From JAKFWI01 sp031398975 (GTDB lineage: Bacteria > Pseudomonadota > Alphaproteobacteria > Caulobacterales > Aquidulcibacteraceae), in NCBI GenBank assembly GCA_031398975.1, contig JANNOI010000041.1:76848-140847 (forward strand): 64,000 nt of DNA. Reading direction: 5' to 3'. A model generated the notes under the pieces. It was given only the letters and a program-made list of their open reading frames with translations. It ran no database searches and was not told the DNA's origin. Within the stretch, counting starts at the first letter, position 1; every line of letters begins with the position of its first letter. Both the position numbers and the translations under genes were made by a program. This document shows, piece after piece, positions 41,285-51,293 of this stretch.

Positions 41285-42580
41285 TGACCGCCGACGGGCG
41301 GTTGGCGGCGCGGCGTGGAAGGCGGCCAGCGCCGGCAGCACGGTCTCGCGGAAGCGGCGCCCGCTGAACAGCCCGTAATGGCCCGCGCCCTCGAGCACGA
41401 GCAGGCGCTTGCGCTCGGGGCTCAAACGCACGGCGAGGTCGAGCGCGGCGCGGGTCTGGCCGAGGCCGGTGATGTCGTCGCGCTCGCCCTCCACCGCCAT
41501 AAGGGGCGTCGCCTCGATGGCGCCGAGATCGACGCGCCGCCCGCGTGCGGAGAAGCGGCCGTTCGCGAGCTCGTTGTTGCGGAACACCTTGACGACGGTC
41601 TGCAGGTAGAATTCGGCCGTCAGGTCCATCACGCTAAGGAACTCACCATAGAAGCTGTCGATCTTTTCGGCGGACTCAAACTCGCCCTCCGCGAAATGGC
41701 GCACCGCGTCGCGCGCCGATTTCTGGTGCCGCTCCGGGTTCATGGCGAGGAAAGCCGTCAATTGCAGGAAACCGGGATAGACCGGGCGGTGGGCCCCGGG
41801 ATACCGGCCGGGGACCATGCTGATCAGGGTGTCGCTGAACCAGTCCTCGCTGCGCGCGCTGGCGAGTTCGTTGACGTCGGTGGGCGAGCGGCCGGTGTCG
41901 ATCGGGGCGCCCATGATGGTGAGCGAGCGCGGGGGCGGGGCGTCGGGGTCCGCGCCCGCCTCCAGGAGCGCCACCGCCGCGGTCGCGGGAACCCCCGCCT
42001 GGCAGATGGCGAGCACGTGGACCTCCGGCCCCAGACGGCGGAAATAGGCGGTGAGCTGATCAATATAATCGTCGAGGTCGAACCCGCCCTCGCTCAGCGG
42101 CACGTCGCGCGCATTGGCCCAATCGGTGATGTGGACGGTGTAATGGGGCAGAAGGTCCCGCACCGTTTCGCGCAGCAGCGTCGCGTAATGGCCGGCCATG
42201 GGCGCAACGAGCAGGATCGAGGGCGTGGGCTCCTTCCGCTCCGGCAGATCAAACTTCAACAGCCGGCAGAAGGGCGCGGTTTCGAGCACGGTCTCGCGCA
42301 CCGGCTCCTCCCCGCGCGCGGTCTTGACGCTTGTAATGCCGAAGGCGGGCTTCTCGTGGGCGGCGGTGACGCGGCTTAGGAGTTTGAACATCGCCGATTG
42401 GGTGCGCCTGAGCTGCAACAATCGCGGCGCAAGCGACGTCAGCGCCTCGGGCGGCGCAAACACCCGGTCGTCCAGCACCGTCGACATAAGCGAGAGGGGC
42501 TGCGACGCGCCCGCCCAGGCGCGCGCCCAGGCGTCCACCCAATCATAGGCGTTGAACGGGTTCGCCGGTTTGACGGCCAT
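41282..42580 (-). CDS. phaZ: intracellular polyhydroxyalkanoate depolymerase
   Basis: 432 aa alpha/beta hydrolase of the intracellular PHA depolymerase family. Nucleophile C193 in AICQAGVPAT (cysteine in place of the usual serine, as in PhaZ), acid in EGERDDITG and His in EGAGHYGLFSGRRF. LLVAPMAGHYATLLRETVRDLL and ITDWANARDVPLSEGGFDLDDYI are family segments. It mobilises stored PHB. Ends the long minus-strand unit, 4 bp after ackA. Confidence 0.93.
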   Translation of the reverse strand: MAVKPANPFNAYDWVDAWARAWAGASQPLSLMSTVLDDRVFAPPEALTSLAPRLLQLRRTQSAMFKLLSRVTAAHEKPAFGITSVKTARGEEPVRETVLETAPFCRLLKFDLPERKEPTPSILLVAPMAGHYATLLRETVRDLLPHYTVHITDWANARDVPLSEGGFDLDDYIDQLTAYFRRLGPEVHVLAICQAGVPATAAVALLEAGADPDAPPPRSLTIMGAPIDTGRSPTDVNELASARSEDWFSDTLISMVPGRYPGAHRPVYPGFLQLTAFLAMNPERHQKSARDAVRHFAEGEFESAEKIDSFYGEFLSVMDLTAEFYLQTVVKVFRNNELANGRFSARGRRVDLGAIEATPLMAVEGERDDITGLGQTRAALDLAVRLSPERKRLLVLEGAGHYGLFSGRRFRETVLPALAAFHAAPPTARRRS

Positions 42581-42584
42581 CGGC

Positions 42585-43712
42585 TTATCCTTCGGGCTGC
42601 GGGAGGATTTGGGAAGTAAGGGGACGGGCGGCGGCGAAGGCCAGCGCGTGGCGCGCCATGATCCATTCCTCGTCGGCCTTCAGGATCAGGGTCTGAAATG
42701 GTTTCAGGTGCGCAAGGCGGGCCGTAATGTCAGCGCGCATCTGCGCGTCATTGGCGCCGATGCCTCCGGTGAAGACGAGCGCGTCGAGGCCCCCGAGCGA
42801 GGCGGTCAGCGCCGCCACGGCCGCGGCCGTGCGGTCCACGAAATAGTCGAGCGCGAAGCGCGCGGCGGGGTCGGCGGACGCGCGCAGCACGCGGACGTCC
42901 CCGCTCAGGCCGGACAAGCCCTTCAGCCCCGCACCTTTGTAAAGCAGCTGCTCGGCCCCCTCGATCCCCAACTCCCGCACGAGGAAGAGCACCGCGCCGG
43001 GGTCGATCGCGCCGGGACGCGAGCCCATCGGCACACCATCGAGCGCGGTCATGCTCATGGTCGTTGCGATGCTGACGCCCGCCTGCAGCGCGCATAGGCT
43101 CGCCCCGCCGCCCAAATGGGCCGCTATCACGCGGCCCCCGGCCAAGTCTGGATGCTCCTCTGTCAAGCGATGGCGCACCCATTCGTAGGAGAGGCCGTGG
43201 AAGCCGTAGCGGCGCACGCCGCGCGCGAAATAGGCCTCCGGCAAGGCGAAGCTTTGCGCCATCCTGCCCATCGTCGCGTGGAAGGCGGTATCGAAGCACC
43301 CGACATGGGCGGCGTGCCGGTAGGTGTCGCGCAGCGCACGCACGGCGGCGAGGTTGGCGGGCTGGTGCAGGGGCGCGAGCGGGCTGAGTGCATCAAGTTC
43401 GCCGAGCACGGCGTCGTCGACCGCGACAGGGGCGGTGAAGCGGGCGCCGCCGTGCACGATGCGATGCGCCACCGCCCGTACGCTCCAGTCCCCGCCGCGC
43501 GCCGCGAGCCAATCCTGCAACACCCCGATTGCAGCCTCGAGGTCTTGGGCTTCAACGGCCACATCCGGCTCGCCCTCCACCGATAGGGCGCTATCGGCCC
43601 CGATCGGCGCGATCTCGCCGCGGGCTTTGCACGCAAGATCGGGTGCGCTTTCGAACACACCGTATTTAAGGCTCGAGGACCCGGCGTTGACGGTGAGGAT
43701 CGCCTCAATCAT
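42585..43712 (-). CDS. ackA: acetate kinase
   Basis: 375 aa acetokinase (acetyl phosphate + ADP to acetate + ATP). ILTVNAGSSSLKYGVF start, IVHGGARF, CFDTAFHATMGRMAQSFALP, RRYGFHGLSYEWV, IAAHLGGGASLCA, and FTGGIGANDAQMR. Four genes downstream of the exporter block and 37 bp after the phosphotransacylase; the pair makes an acetate/acyl phosphate step next to phaZ. Propionate or butyrate kinase use cannot be excluded. Confidence 0.92.
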   Translation of the reverse strand: MIEAILTVNAGSSSLKYGVFESAPDLACKARGEIAPIGADSALSVEGEPDVAVEAQDLEAAIGVLQDWLAARGGDWSVRAVAHRIVHGGARFTAPVAVDDAVLGELDALSPLAPLHQPANLAAVRALRDTYRHAAHVGCFDTAFHATMGRMAQSFALPEAYFARGVRRYGFHGLSYEWVRHRLTEEHPDLAGGRVIAAHLGGGASLCALQAGVSIATTMSMTALDGVPMGSRPGAIDPGAVLFLVRELGIEGAEQLLYKGAGLKGLSGLSGDVRVLRASADPAARFALDYFVDRTAAAVAALTASLGGLDALVFTGGIGANDAQMRADITARLAHLKPFQTLILKADEEWIMARHALAFAAARPLTSQILPQPEG

Positions 43713-43749
43713 CCGTATGCCCCTTTTCCTGGTTACGCGTGCGCTCCGG

Positions 43750-44715
43750 TCAGTTACGGGTCCTTGCGTCGGCGAGGATCACGGCGACCGCGCACGATGT
43801 CAGCCGGGTGCGGGCGCTGTCGGCGCGACTCGTCAGGATGATCGGAAGGCGCGCCCCCAGAACGGTGGCGGCGGCTTCCGCATCGCCCATGAAGGTCAAT
43901 TGCTTGGCCAGCATGTTTCCGGCTTCGAGGTTGGGAACCAGCAGGATGTCGGGATCGCCCGCCACGGTGGAGACGATGCCTTTCTCCCGCGCGGCGGCGG
44001 CCGAGACCGCGTTGTCGAAGGCGAGCGGCCCGTCCACGAGGCAATCTCCCAATTGGCCGCGCTCGGCCATTTTCGCGAGACAAGCGGCGTCGATCGTGGC
44101 CGGCATGTCGGGATTGACGGTTTCGACAGCGGCGAGCGCGGCGACCTTGGCGGGCGCGCCTGCGGCCGGCGCATCGGGCGCGCGCAGCGCCGCCACCAGA
44201 TCGACGGCGTTGCGCACGATATCGGCCTTATGCGCCAAGGTCGGGGCGATGTTGACCGCGCCGTCGGTGACCATGAAGGGCTTGTGGTAGTCCGGATCGT
44301 CGAACAGATAAGCGTGCGAGAGCCTGCGTTCGCCGCGCACCTTCGGGTTTTCGAGCACCGCGCGCAGCAATTCGTCCGTATGCAGAGAGCCCTTCATCAG
44401 CGCCCCGGCCTCTCCAGCCGCGGCCATCGCGCACGCAGCCTCGGCCGCGGCGTGGCTGTGTTCGGCGTCGGCGAGGCGCCAGCCCGAAATGTCGATCCCC
44501 GCTTCTTTCGCGGCTTTCTCGATGCGCGCCTTGGGCCCAACCAGAACGGGCGTAATCAAGCCGGCTTGGGCCGCCTCCGCCGCGGCCGCGAGCGCGCTGG
44601 CGGAGACCGGATGGACCACCGCCACAACCAGGCCGGGCAAGGCCCGGGCGCGCGCGATCACGGTGTCGGCATGGCGCGGTTTGGGGGCGGCTGCAGGATC
44701 AGGGGGGTTCACCAT
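43750..44715 (-). CDS. phosphate acetyl/butyryltransferase (short PTA_PTB type)
   Basis: 321 aa from ATG 44715 (the frame extends further into lpxR but those residues are unrelated). VVHPVSASALAAAAEAAQAG start region, GALMKGSLHTDELLRAVL, HAYLFDDPDYHKPFMVTDGAVNIAP and PNLEAGNMLAKQLTFM, AGVVLGARLPI-like VLGARLPIILTSRADS. Short single-domain form of the Pta/Ptb family. Overlaps the lpxR stop by 7 bp and precedes ackA by 37 bp; likely acyl-CoA to acyl-phosphate. Confidence 0.88.
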   Translation of the reverse strand: MVNPPDPAAAPKPRHADTVIARARALPGLVVAVVHPVSASALAAAAEAAQAGLITPVLVGPKARIEKAAKEAGIDISGWRLADAEHSHAAAEAACAMAAAGEAGALMKGSLHTDELLRAVLENPKVRGERRLSHAYLFDDPDYHKPFMVTDGAVNIAPTLAHKADIVRNAVDLVAALRAPDAPAAGAPAKVAALAAVETVNPDMPATIDAACLAKMAERGQLGDCLVDGPLAFDNAVSAAAAREKGIVSTVAGDPDILLVPNLEAGNMLAKQLTFMGDAEAAATVLGARLPIILTSRADSARTRLTSCAVAVILADARTRN

Positions 44716-45731
44716 CGCCAATTCACCGTGAATGCGCCGAATTGCTGGGGATCGTCCTGGGTCTCGTATTCGGGCGAGCGTACGACATAGGTGTAGGCCA
44801 GCGCCGCGGGCCCGCGCTGCACCACCAGCCCCGCCTGCAGATCGCCCACCACCCAAGTGTGATCGACGCGCGCGCTGTCGCGGAACGTATTGCCGTCAAG
44901 AAACAGATCCCGCGCCACCAGCCGCGCATAGAAGCCCGCAAAGCCATAGGCGCGGATCCCCGGTTCGGCGCGCGCGAGCCCGGCCCCAGACAGCGACGGG
45001 CGGATGCGGGGGGGGCCGAAATCGTTGGAGAGCCCCGAACCGAGGCGCAGCGATCCTCCCGCTTTGGCCTCGGTCCGCAACGTGCCGAGCGAGACCCCGA
45101 CATTGGGCGAGAAATCGGCCTGCATCGCGCCGGAAGACTTTGTCAGAGGGTAGCGCCAGCGGCGATCGAGATCGACGGCGAATGCAACTTCGTCTTTCAG
45201 CTGGCTGTCCCAGCCCTTGGGATCGCCCGCCCCGATCAAAGCGTGAAAATTGCTCTGCAGCCATTCCCCGCCCGCGCTCGGGCCCACAAGGCCCACCGTG
45301 AGGTCCACGGAGCGGATCTCGTTGTCGCGCTCCATCACGAAGCTGTTTTGCAGATAGAGAAAGCCCGCATACGGGTGCTGGTCCGGGGGGGCTATGGGGG
45401 CTTCGATGTCTTCGGGGGTGTAGATCAGGTGGCCGAGCGCCACGCCGTAACTTTGCGGCTGCATGCCGTTCAGCGCCTGCAGATTGCGGCCGAGCCACCG
45501 CACGAGGCTCGGGGCGTCGGAATAGGCGCCGCGCAGATTGAGTTGGATGCCGTTGGAATAATTGCGGTCCGACCCGCTGGCGAACGCGTCGTTCTCCAGG
45601 ATCACGCCGAAGGAGCCCTCGCGCGGGGGAAAGCGTTTCCCGTCCGGGTCCGCCGCGCGCGCAGCGCCGGAGGAAACGCATAGCCCGACCGCCAACGCGC
45701 CGAGCAGGAAAGGCGTGCGCGCGGGGCTCAC
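44709..45731 (-). CDS. LpxR-family lipid A deacylase
   Basis: 340 aa with a signal peptide (LLGALAVGLCVSSGAARA). Outer-membrane barrel pattern of the LpxR family: FGVILENDAFASGSDRNYSNGIQLNL near the N-terminus (catalytic Asn/Asp/His region), HPYAGFLYLQNSFV, and a C-terminal Trp (VNWRW). LpxR removes the 3'-acyloxyacyl group of lipid A. It overlaps the OMF stop and the phosphotransacylase gene, so it belongs to the exporter-operon transcript. Activity in this organism is not established. Confidence 0.82.
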   Translation of the reverse strand: MSPARTPFLLGALAVGLCVSSGAARAADPDGKRFPPREGSFGVILENDAFASGSDRNYSNGIQLNLRGAYSDAPSLVRWLGRNLQALNGMQPQSYGVALGHLIYTPEDIEAPIAPPDQHPYAGFLYLQNSFVMERDNEIRSVDLTVGLVGPSAGGEWLQSNFHALIGAGDPKGWDSQLKDEVAFAVDLDRRWRYPLTKSSGAMQADFSPNVGVSLGTLRTEAKAGGSLRLGSGLSNDFGPPRIRPSLSGAGLARAEPGIRAYGFAGFYARLVARDLFLDGNTFRDSARVDHTWVVGDLQAGLVVQRGPAALAYTYVVRSPEYETQDDPQQFGAFTVNWRW

Positions 45732-47239
45732 GGCTTCATCGTCAAGGCGGCCGACTTCTCCCCCGCCTCCGCCTCGGCCTCGGCCTCGGCCTGCGCCGAC
45801 CAGCCCCCGCCGAGCGCCTTGTACAGCGCCACCAGCGCGACCGCGGCGTCAGACTGGGCGCGCGCGTTTTGGGCCTCGGCGTTGCGCAACAGGCGCTCGG
45901 AATCGAGCAGATCCGCCAGCGCGATGTCGCCCGCATCGAAGCGCTGCGAGGCAAAGCCATAAGAGCGCTGGAAGGCGGCGCGGGCGTTCTTGCGGCGGGC
46001 GGCGGTCTCCACGGCGTGGCGATAATCGCTGAGCGCGCGCTCGGCGTCCTCCAGCGCTTCGAGCACGGCGGCTTCGTATTCGAGCGCGGCCTGTTGTTCG
46101 CGCGCGCGCGCGCCGCGCACCTCGGCGCGGATGCGCCCGCCGTCAAACACGCGCCACGAGATGAACGGCGCGACCGACCATTCATTGCTGCTGGAGCTAA
46201 ACAAGTTGTACTTGTCCAGCGCCTCGAAGCCGCCGCTCGCGGAGATCGAGAGTTTGGGGAAATATTCCGCCACCGCCCCGCCCACTTCGGCGGTGCGGGC
46301 GGCGAGGCGGCGTTCGGCGGCGCGGACGTCGGGCCTGCGTCGCAACACATCGGCGCGTTCCCCGATCGGCAAGGCCATCAGCGTCGCTTCCGGGCCTTCG
46401 CTCGCGGCCAGAGGCAATTCGCTTTCCGGCAACCGGCCGAGCAACACCCCGAGCGCCAGGGCCGAACCCCGCGCCCGGCCCTCCAGACTTGGCAGCGCGG
46501 CGTCGGCGTCGGCGTATTCGGCGCTGGCGGCTTCGAGTTCGGCGGGCGCGAGATCGCCCAGTTCGACGCGGGCGCGGGTGATGTCGAGGGTGGCGCGCAG
46601 GGTCTCGACCGAGGCCTTCTGCGCCTTCAACTCAAGTTGGGCGCCGCGCAGTTCGAAATAGGTGCGCGCGACTTCGCCGGCGATGCGGATGCGCACGCCG
46701 CGGGCCTCCTCCTGCTCGGCCTGCACGCGCGCCTGGGCGGCCTGGATGTCGCGGCGGACACCGCCGAACAGGTCGAGCTCCCAGGAGGCGTCAAAGCCCA
46801 CCTCGCGGATCGTCTGGTCCCGCTCGACGCCGGGGATGGAGCCGATCGGCAGCGCGCCGTTTTCGCTCTGGCGACGCCGCGTCACCCCACCGGAGGCGTC
46901 CAAAGTCGGGGCGCGTCCGCCATTGGCGGCGTCCCGCGCGGCGCGGGCCTCCGCGATCCGGGCTTCGGCCTGGCGCACATCGAGGTTTTGCTCGAGCGCG
47001 GCCTCAATGAGGCGGTTGAGTGTGGGATCGCCCAGCGTGCGCCACCAGGTGGAGAGTTGGGCGGCCTCCGTGGGCGCGGGCGCGGTGCGGGCCCAGCCCG
47101 ACCCGATCTCGAGCGCGGGCGGGCCTTTGTAGTCCGGGCCTACCGCGCAGCCCGCGAGCAGAGCGGCGGCGGGTAATGCGGCGGCGAACGCGCGCAGGCC
47201 GCCGCCTTCGGATTTCTCAGCAGACGAATTCCCTGACAT
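45728..47239 (-). CDS. NodT/OprM-type outer membrane efflux lipoprotein
   Basis: 503 aa. Lipobox LLAGCAVGPDY, then the two OMF repeats: WWRTLGDPTLNRLIEAALEQN and ARAAFQRSYGFASQRFDAGD, DLLDSERLLRNAEAQNA, VALYKALGGGW. TolC-like exit duct. Final part is a Glu/Ala repeat (QAEAEAEAEAGE). 10 bp after the permease gene and overlapping lpxR by 4 bp; the natural partner of the upstream ABC exporter. Confidence 0.92.
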   Translation of the reverse strand: MSGNSSAEKSEGGGLRAFAAALPAAALLAGCAVGPDYKGPPALEIGSGWARTAPAPTEAAQLSTWWRTLGDPTLNRLIEAALEQNLDVRQAEARIAEARAARDAANGGRAPTLDASGGVTRRRQSENGALPIGSIPGVERDQTIREVGFDASWELDLFGGVRRDIQAAQARVQAEQEEARGVRIRIAGEVARTYFELRGAQLELKAQKASVETLRATLDITRARVELGDLAPAELEAASAEYADADAALPSLEGRARGSALALGVLLGRLPESELPLAASEGPEATLMALPIGERADVLRRRPDVRAAERRLAARTAEVGGAVAEYFPKLSISASGGFEALDKYNLFSSSSNEWSVAPFISWRVFDGGRIRAEVRGARAREQQAALEYEAAVLEALEDAERALSDYRHAVETAARRKNARAAFQRSYGFASQRFDAGDIALADLLDSERLLRNAEAQNARAQSDAAVALVALYKALGGGWSAQAEAEAEAEAGEKSAALTMKP

Positions 47240-47249
47240 GGCGCCTCGC

Positions 47250-48356
47250 TTATTGCAGTTTGCTGCGGACGAAGAGGGAGGCCGAAAGCAGCGTGACCAC
47301 CGCGATCACTGCCAGCGGCCAGACATTGGCGAGCAGATCCGGCAGCGGCAGCGCCTTCAAGAAGCTGCCCTGCAGGATGATCAGGAAGTGCTTCAGCGGG
47401 ATGCCCTCGGAAACCCAACGCAGCCATTCCGGGATGTTCTCGACCGGCGTGGCGAAGCCGGACATGAGGATCATCGGCACCGTCACCGCGAACGCGCCGA
47501 GGATCGCCTGCTGCTGGGTGGAGCAGACCGAAGAGATCGTCAGTCCGATGCCCACCACAGAAAGAATGAACAAAACCAGCGAGCCAAACAGGGCGAGGAA
47601 AGACCCGGTGAACGGGGTCCCGAAGACCAACATCACGATCGAGATCATGGCCAGGCCCAACACCGATCCGATCAGCAAGGCCGGCAAGGTCTTGGCGACG
47701 ATGATTTCGCTGGGCGAGGTGGGCGAGACGAGCAATTGATCGAACGTCCCCAATTCCCGTTCCCGCGCGATCGAAAGGGAGGTGACCGTCAGCGCCACGA
47801 ACGTGACAAGCACGCCCGCAAGGCTTGGCGTTATGAACCACCGGTACAACAAATTAGGATTGAACCAGTTCCTCACTTCGGCGTCGCTTTCGCGCGGCGT
47901 CCCCGACAGTTCGGCGCCCAAGGTCGCGGCGATCGAACTGAGATAGCCCTGTGTGATCTGGCCGGCGTTGGCGCGCCGCCCGTCGATAATAAGTTGGGCG
48001 GTGGCGGGGCGGTTTGCGGCGATATCGCTGGAGAACGTCTGGGGGATGTCGATCACGGCGATCACCTCCCCGCTGTCGATCATCTCGTTCAGGGCGCGCG
48101 CGTCGCGCACCATCACGATGTCCTTCACGAAACCCGCCCCGTCGATGCGCGAGATGAGTTCCTGCGACCAGCGCCCCTCGTCGCGATTATAAACCGCGAT
48201 ATCGACATTGCGGACCTCAAGCGTGCCCGCGAACGGGAACACCAGAAGCTGGATCAGGGGCGGCACGATCAGGATGGTGCGGCTCTTGGGATCGCGCAGG
48301 ACGCTGAGCAATTCCTTGACGATCTGGGCCATCAGGCGGGTGGAGAACAGGCGCAT
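47250..48356 (-). CDS. ABC-2 type exporter permease (YhhJ-like)
   Basis: 368 aa from ATG 48356. One N-terminal helix then a periplasmic domain (VDIAVYNRDEGRWSQELISRIDG) and five C-terminal helices with SLSIARERELGTFDQLLVSPTSP, the ABC-2 signature. A second permease of similar layout is adjacent, giving a heterodimer. 5-bp spacing from that gene. Confidence 0.92.
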   Translation of the reverse strand: MRLFSTRLMAQIVKELLSVLRDPKSRTILIVPPLIQLLVFPFAGTLEVRNVDIAVYNRDEGRWSQELISRIDGAGFVKDIVMVRDARALNEMIDSGEVIAVIDIPQTFSSDIAANRPATAQLIIDGRRANAGQITQGYLSSIAATLGAELSGTPRESDAEVRNWFNPNLLYRWFITPSLAGVLVTFVALTVTSLSIARERELGTFDQLLVSPTSPSEIIVAKTLPALLIGSVLGLAMISIVMLVFGTPFTGSFLALFGSLVLFILSVVGIGLTISSVCSTQQQAILGAFAVTVPMILMSGFATPVENIPEWLRWVSEGIPLKHFLIILQGSFLKALPLPDLLANVWPLAVIAVVTLLSASLFVRSKLQ

Positions 48357-48361
48357 GGGGT

Positions 48362-49507
48362 TCAGACATCCAGGCTTTTGGGTGTGCGGGCGCGCGAGAT
48401 GCTGAGGAAGACCGCGCCGATGCCGGCCATCGCGGCCATGTTGGGCAGGATCAGCGCCCAGACATCCCCCGCCAGAAAGATCGTCTGCAGCGAGGACACA
48501 AAATAGCGCGCCGGTACGGCATGGGCGACCACCTGCAACGGCGCGGGCATCGAGGCGATCTCGAACAGAAAGCCCGAGAGCAGGAACGCCGGCAAAAGGC
48601 CCGAAAACAGCGCGGCCTGCGCGGCGATGAATTGGTTGCGCGCCAGCGCCGAGATCAGCAAACCCTGGCCCAAGGCCGGCAGCAGGAACACCGCCGATGT
48701 CAGGATCAGCGCAAACCAGGAGCCCCGCAGCGGCACCCCAAGCACCACAGTCGCCACCAGCCCCGCACCGATGCACGCGATAAGCCCCAGGGCGAAATAA
48801 GGCAGCAGCTTGCCCAGCAGGATCTCGGTGACCCCGGCGGGCGTGGCCATCAGCGCCTCCATCGTGCCCCGCTCCCACTCGCGCGCCACCACCAAGGCCG
48901 TCAGCAGCGTGCCCACGATCGTCATGACGATGGCGATGGCGCCGGGAATGAAGACGCGCCGGCTGTCGAGTTCGGGGTTGAACCAGAAGCGCGGCGTGAA
49001 GGAGACCCGCGCCGGGCGCGCCTCCTCGCCGTCCGCGCGCCACAGCGACACCACACCCTCCGCATACGAGGCGATGAAGCTCGCCGTGTTGGGCTGGGAG
49101 CCGTCGGTGACGATCTGGACCAGGGGTTCGGAGCCGCCGCGCTGCAACCGTTCGTCGAAATCGGAGGGGATCACCACGAAGCCGCGCACCCGCCCCGCCA
49201 CGAGATCGTCCCCAGCGGCGCGGCGATCGCGCTCCGGCCGCACGGCGAAATAGCGCGAGCCCGAAAACGCCGCCGCGAGCGATTGCGCCTGCGCGGACTC
49301 AGTCTCCAACACCACGCCGAACGGGGCCTGGCGCAAATCCAAAGACACCGCGAACGCGAACAGAAACAGCAACACGACCGGCAGCACGAACGCGATCAAG
49401 ATCGCGGAGGGATCGCGCACGACCTGCAGGCTTTCCTTGCGCATCAAAGCGGTGAGCCGGCGCAGACTGAGGCGGCTTGACGCAGAGGGCGGGGGAGGCG
49501 CGCTCAT
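48362..49507 (-). CDS. ABC-2 type exporter permease
   Basis: 381 aa. MRKESLQVVRDPSAILIAFVLPVVLLFLFAF membrane start, periplasmic domain with LDSRRVFIPGAIAIVM, and VVAREWERGTMEALMATPAG, the ABC-2 signature. Same family as its neighbour, also YbhS/YhhJ-like. One nucleotide separates its start from the ATPase stop. Confidence 0.92.
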   Translation of the reverse strand: MSAPPPPSASSRLSLRRLTALMRKESLQVVRDPSAILIAFVLPVVLLFLFAFAVSLDLRQAPFGVVLETESAQAQSLAAAFSGSRYFAVRPERDRRAAGDDLVAGRVRGFVVIPSDFDERLQRGGSEPLVQIVTDGSQPNTASFIASYAEGVVSLWRADGEEARPARVSFTPRFWFNPELDSRRVFIPGAIAIVMTIVGTLLTALVVAREWERGTMEALMATPAGVTEILLGKLLPYFALGLIACIGAGLVATVVLGVPLRGSWFALILTSAVFLLPALGQGLLISALARNQFIAAQAALFSGLLPAFLLSGFLFEIASMPAPLQVVAHAVPARYFVSSLQTIFLAGDVWALILPNMAAMAGIGAVFLSISRARTPKSLDV

Positions 49508-49508
49508 G

Positions 49509-51293
49509 TCAGGCTCCCGCCTTCGCGGGCTCGGCGTCGGCGCCCTCCACTAGGCGGATGAAGGCGTCCTCCATGGTCGGATTGTCCTTCTCGTCGCGGG
49601 TGACTTGGCGCTTCAACTCGTCGGGCGTGCCGAGCGCGATCACCTTGGCCCGGTACATGAGCGCCACGCGGTCGCAATATTCGGCTTCGTCCATGAAGTG
49701 CGTGGTGACCATGATCGTCACCTTCTTGCGGGCGAGGCCGTTAATGTGGGTCCAGAACTCACGGCGCGTCAGCGGGTCGACGCCGGAGGTGGGCTCGTCG
49801 AGGAACAGGATCGCCGGCCGGTGCATCAGCGCGCACGCCATGGCCAGACGTTGGCGGTAGCCCAGCGGCAGATCGCCGGGCGATGCGTCGAGATATTTCT
49901 CCAATTGAAGCGTTTGGATCATCTCCTCGATGCGCTCGGCGCGCTCGGCGCCTTCAAGCCCGTAGACGCCGGAATAGAATGTCAGGTTCTGGCGTACCGA
50001 CAAAAGTCCGTACAAGGAAAATTTCTGCGCCATGTAGCCGAGTTGGGCCTTGATGGCGTTTTGCGCGGTGCGCAGATCGTGGCCCACCACGCGCGCCTCT
50101 CCGCCGCTGGGCTTCAAGAGCCCGCACAGCATCTTGAACGTGGTGGACTTGCCCGCCCCGTTGGGACCTAAAAGCCCGAAAATCTCGCCCTTGGCCACGT
50201 CGAAGCTGACGCTGTCAGTGGCCACGAAATCGCCGAAGCGGCGTGTCAGATCCCGGCACGAGACCGTGACGTCGACGTCGAGGGTGGTTTCCTCCATACG
50301 CTCGGCGATCGCCGACACCCCGCCCGGGCCCCCGCCCAGGAGATCGACGAACGCGTCTTCGAAGCGCGCCGGCGCCGGCGTCAATTCCCCGCCCACTTTT
50401 TGCGCCAGGCCCTTGATCTCGCCGGCATCGGCATCCTTGCGAAGCACCACCCGCACCGCATCGCCCTGGATCACCCCGTCGCACACGGTGGAGAGCTGCA
50501 GCGCCGAGGACAGCACCTGCCGGCGATCCTCCTTGGCCCCGCCAATCTTGAAGCTGCGGTCGGCGAGCTTGGCGGTCAGATCCCCGGGCGGCCCGTCATA
50601 GAGAACCTGACCTTCGTTCAGCAGGAGCACGCTCTCGCACCGCTCGGCCTCGTCGAGATAGGCCGTGGACCAGAGCACCGCCATGCCGTCCGCGATCAGA
50701 TCATGGACCATGCGCCAGAGGTCCTGGCGGCTGACCGGGTCCACGCCCACGCCCGGTTCGTCCAGAAGCAGCACGTCGGGCTCGCCCATAAGCGCGCAGG
50801 CCAGCCCCAGCTTCTGCTTCATGCCCCCGGACAATTTGCCCGCCAGACGCGTGGTGAACGGCGCGAGCTTGGTGAAGTCGAGCAGGCGATCGAAGATTTC
50901 TTTTTGCCGCCCGGCCTCGATGCTGCGCAATTCGGCGTAAAGCGCCATGTTCTCCTGGACGCTCAGGTCCTCGTAGAGGCCGAAGCGCTGGGGCATGTAA
51001 CCGATCCGGGTGTGGATGTCGGTGGTCTTGTCGGTGACGTCGAGCCCGGCGACGATCGCGCGGCCCTCGCTGGGCGCCATCAGGCCGGCCATGATGCGCA
51101 TGAGCGTCGTCTTTCCCGCTCCGTCGGGTCCGACGAGGCCGGTGAGCCTGCCCGATTGGACCCGGGCGTTGATCCCGGCCAGCGCGGTCACCGAGCCGAA
51201 GCGCTTGACCACCCCGTCCAGGAGAACCGCCGCGTTATCCCCCGCGGGCGGGGGCGGCTTGACCGGGTCCGGGGCGAGTTCGGCGGCGGTCAC
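49509..51293 (-). CDS. ABC exporter ATPase with two fused nucleotide-binding domains
   Basis: 594 aa from GTG 51293, overlapping the HlyD stop (GTGA). N-terminal NBD: GLVGPDGAGKTTLMR Walker A, KLSGGMKQKLGL signature, VLLLDEPGVGVDP. C-terminal NBD: GLLGPNGAGKSTTFKML, LPLGYRQRLAMACAL signature, ILFLDEPTSGVDP. This is the YbhF/RbbA architecture without transmembrane domain. Drives export by the adjacent permease pair. Ends ADAEPAKAGA. Confidence 0.93.
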   Translation of the reverse strand: MTAAELAPDPVKPPPPAGDNAAVLLDGVVKRFGSVTALAGINARVQSGRLTGLVGPDGAGKTTLMRIMAGLMAPSEGRAIVAGLDVTDKTTDIHTRIGYMPQRFGLYEDLSVQENMALYAELRSIEAGRQKEIFDRLLDFTKLAPFTTRLAGKLSGGMKQKLGLACALMGEPDVLLLDEPGVGVDPVSRQDLWRMVHDLIADGMAVLWSTAYLDEAERCESVLLLNEGQVLYDGPPGDLTAKLADRSFKIGGAKEDRRQVLSSALQLSTVCDGVIQGDAVRVVLRKDADAGEIKGLAQKVGGELTPAPARFEDAFVDLLGGGPGGVSAIAERMEETTLDVDVTVSCRDLTRRFGDFVATDSVSFDVAKGEIFGLLGPNGAGKSTTFKMLCGLLKPSGGEARVVGHDLRTAQNAIKAQLGYMAQKFSLYGLLSVRQNLTFYSGVYGLEGAERAERIEEMIQTLQLEKYLDASPGDLPLGYRQRLAMACALMHRPAILFLDEPTSGVDPLTRREFWTHINGLARKKVTIMVTTHFMDEAEYCDRVALMYRAKVIALGTPDELKRQVTRDEKDNPTMEDAFIRLVEGADAEPAKAGA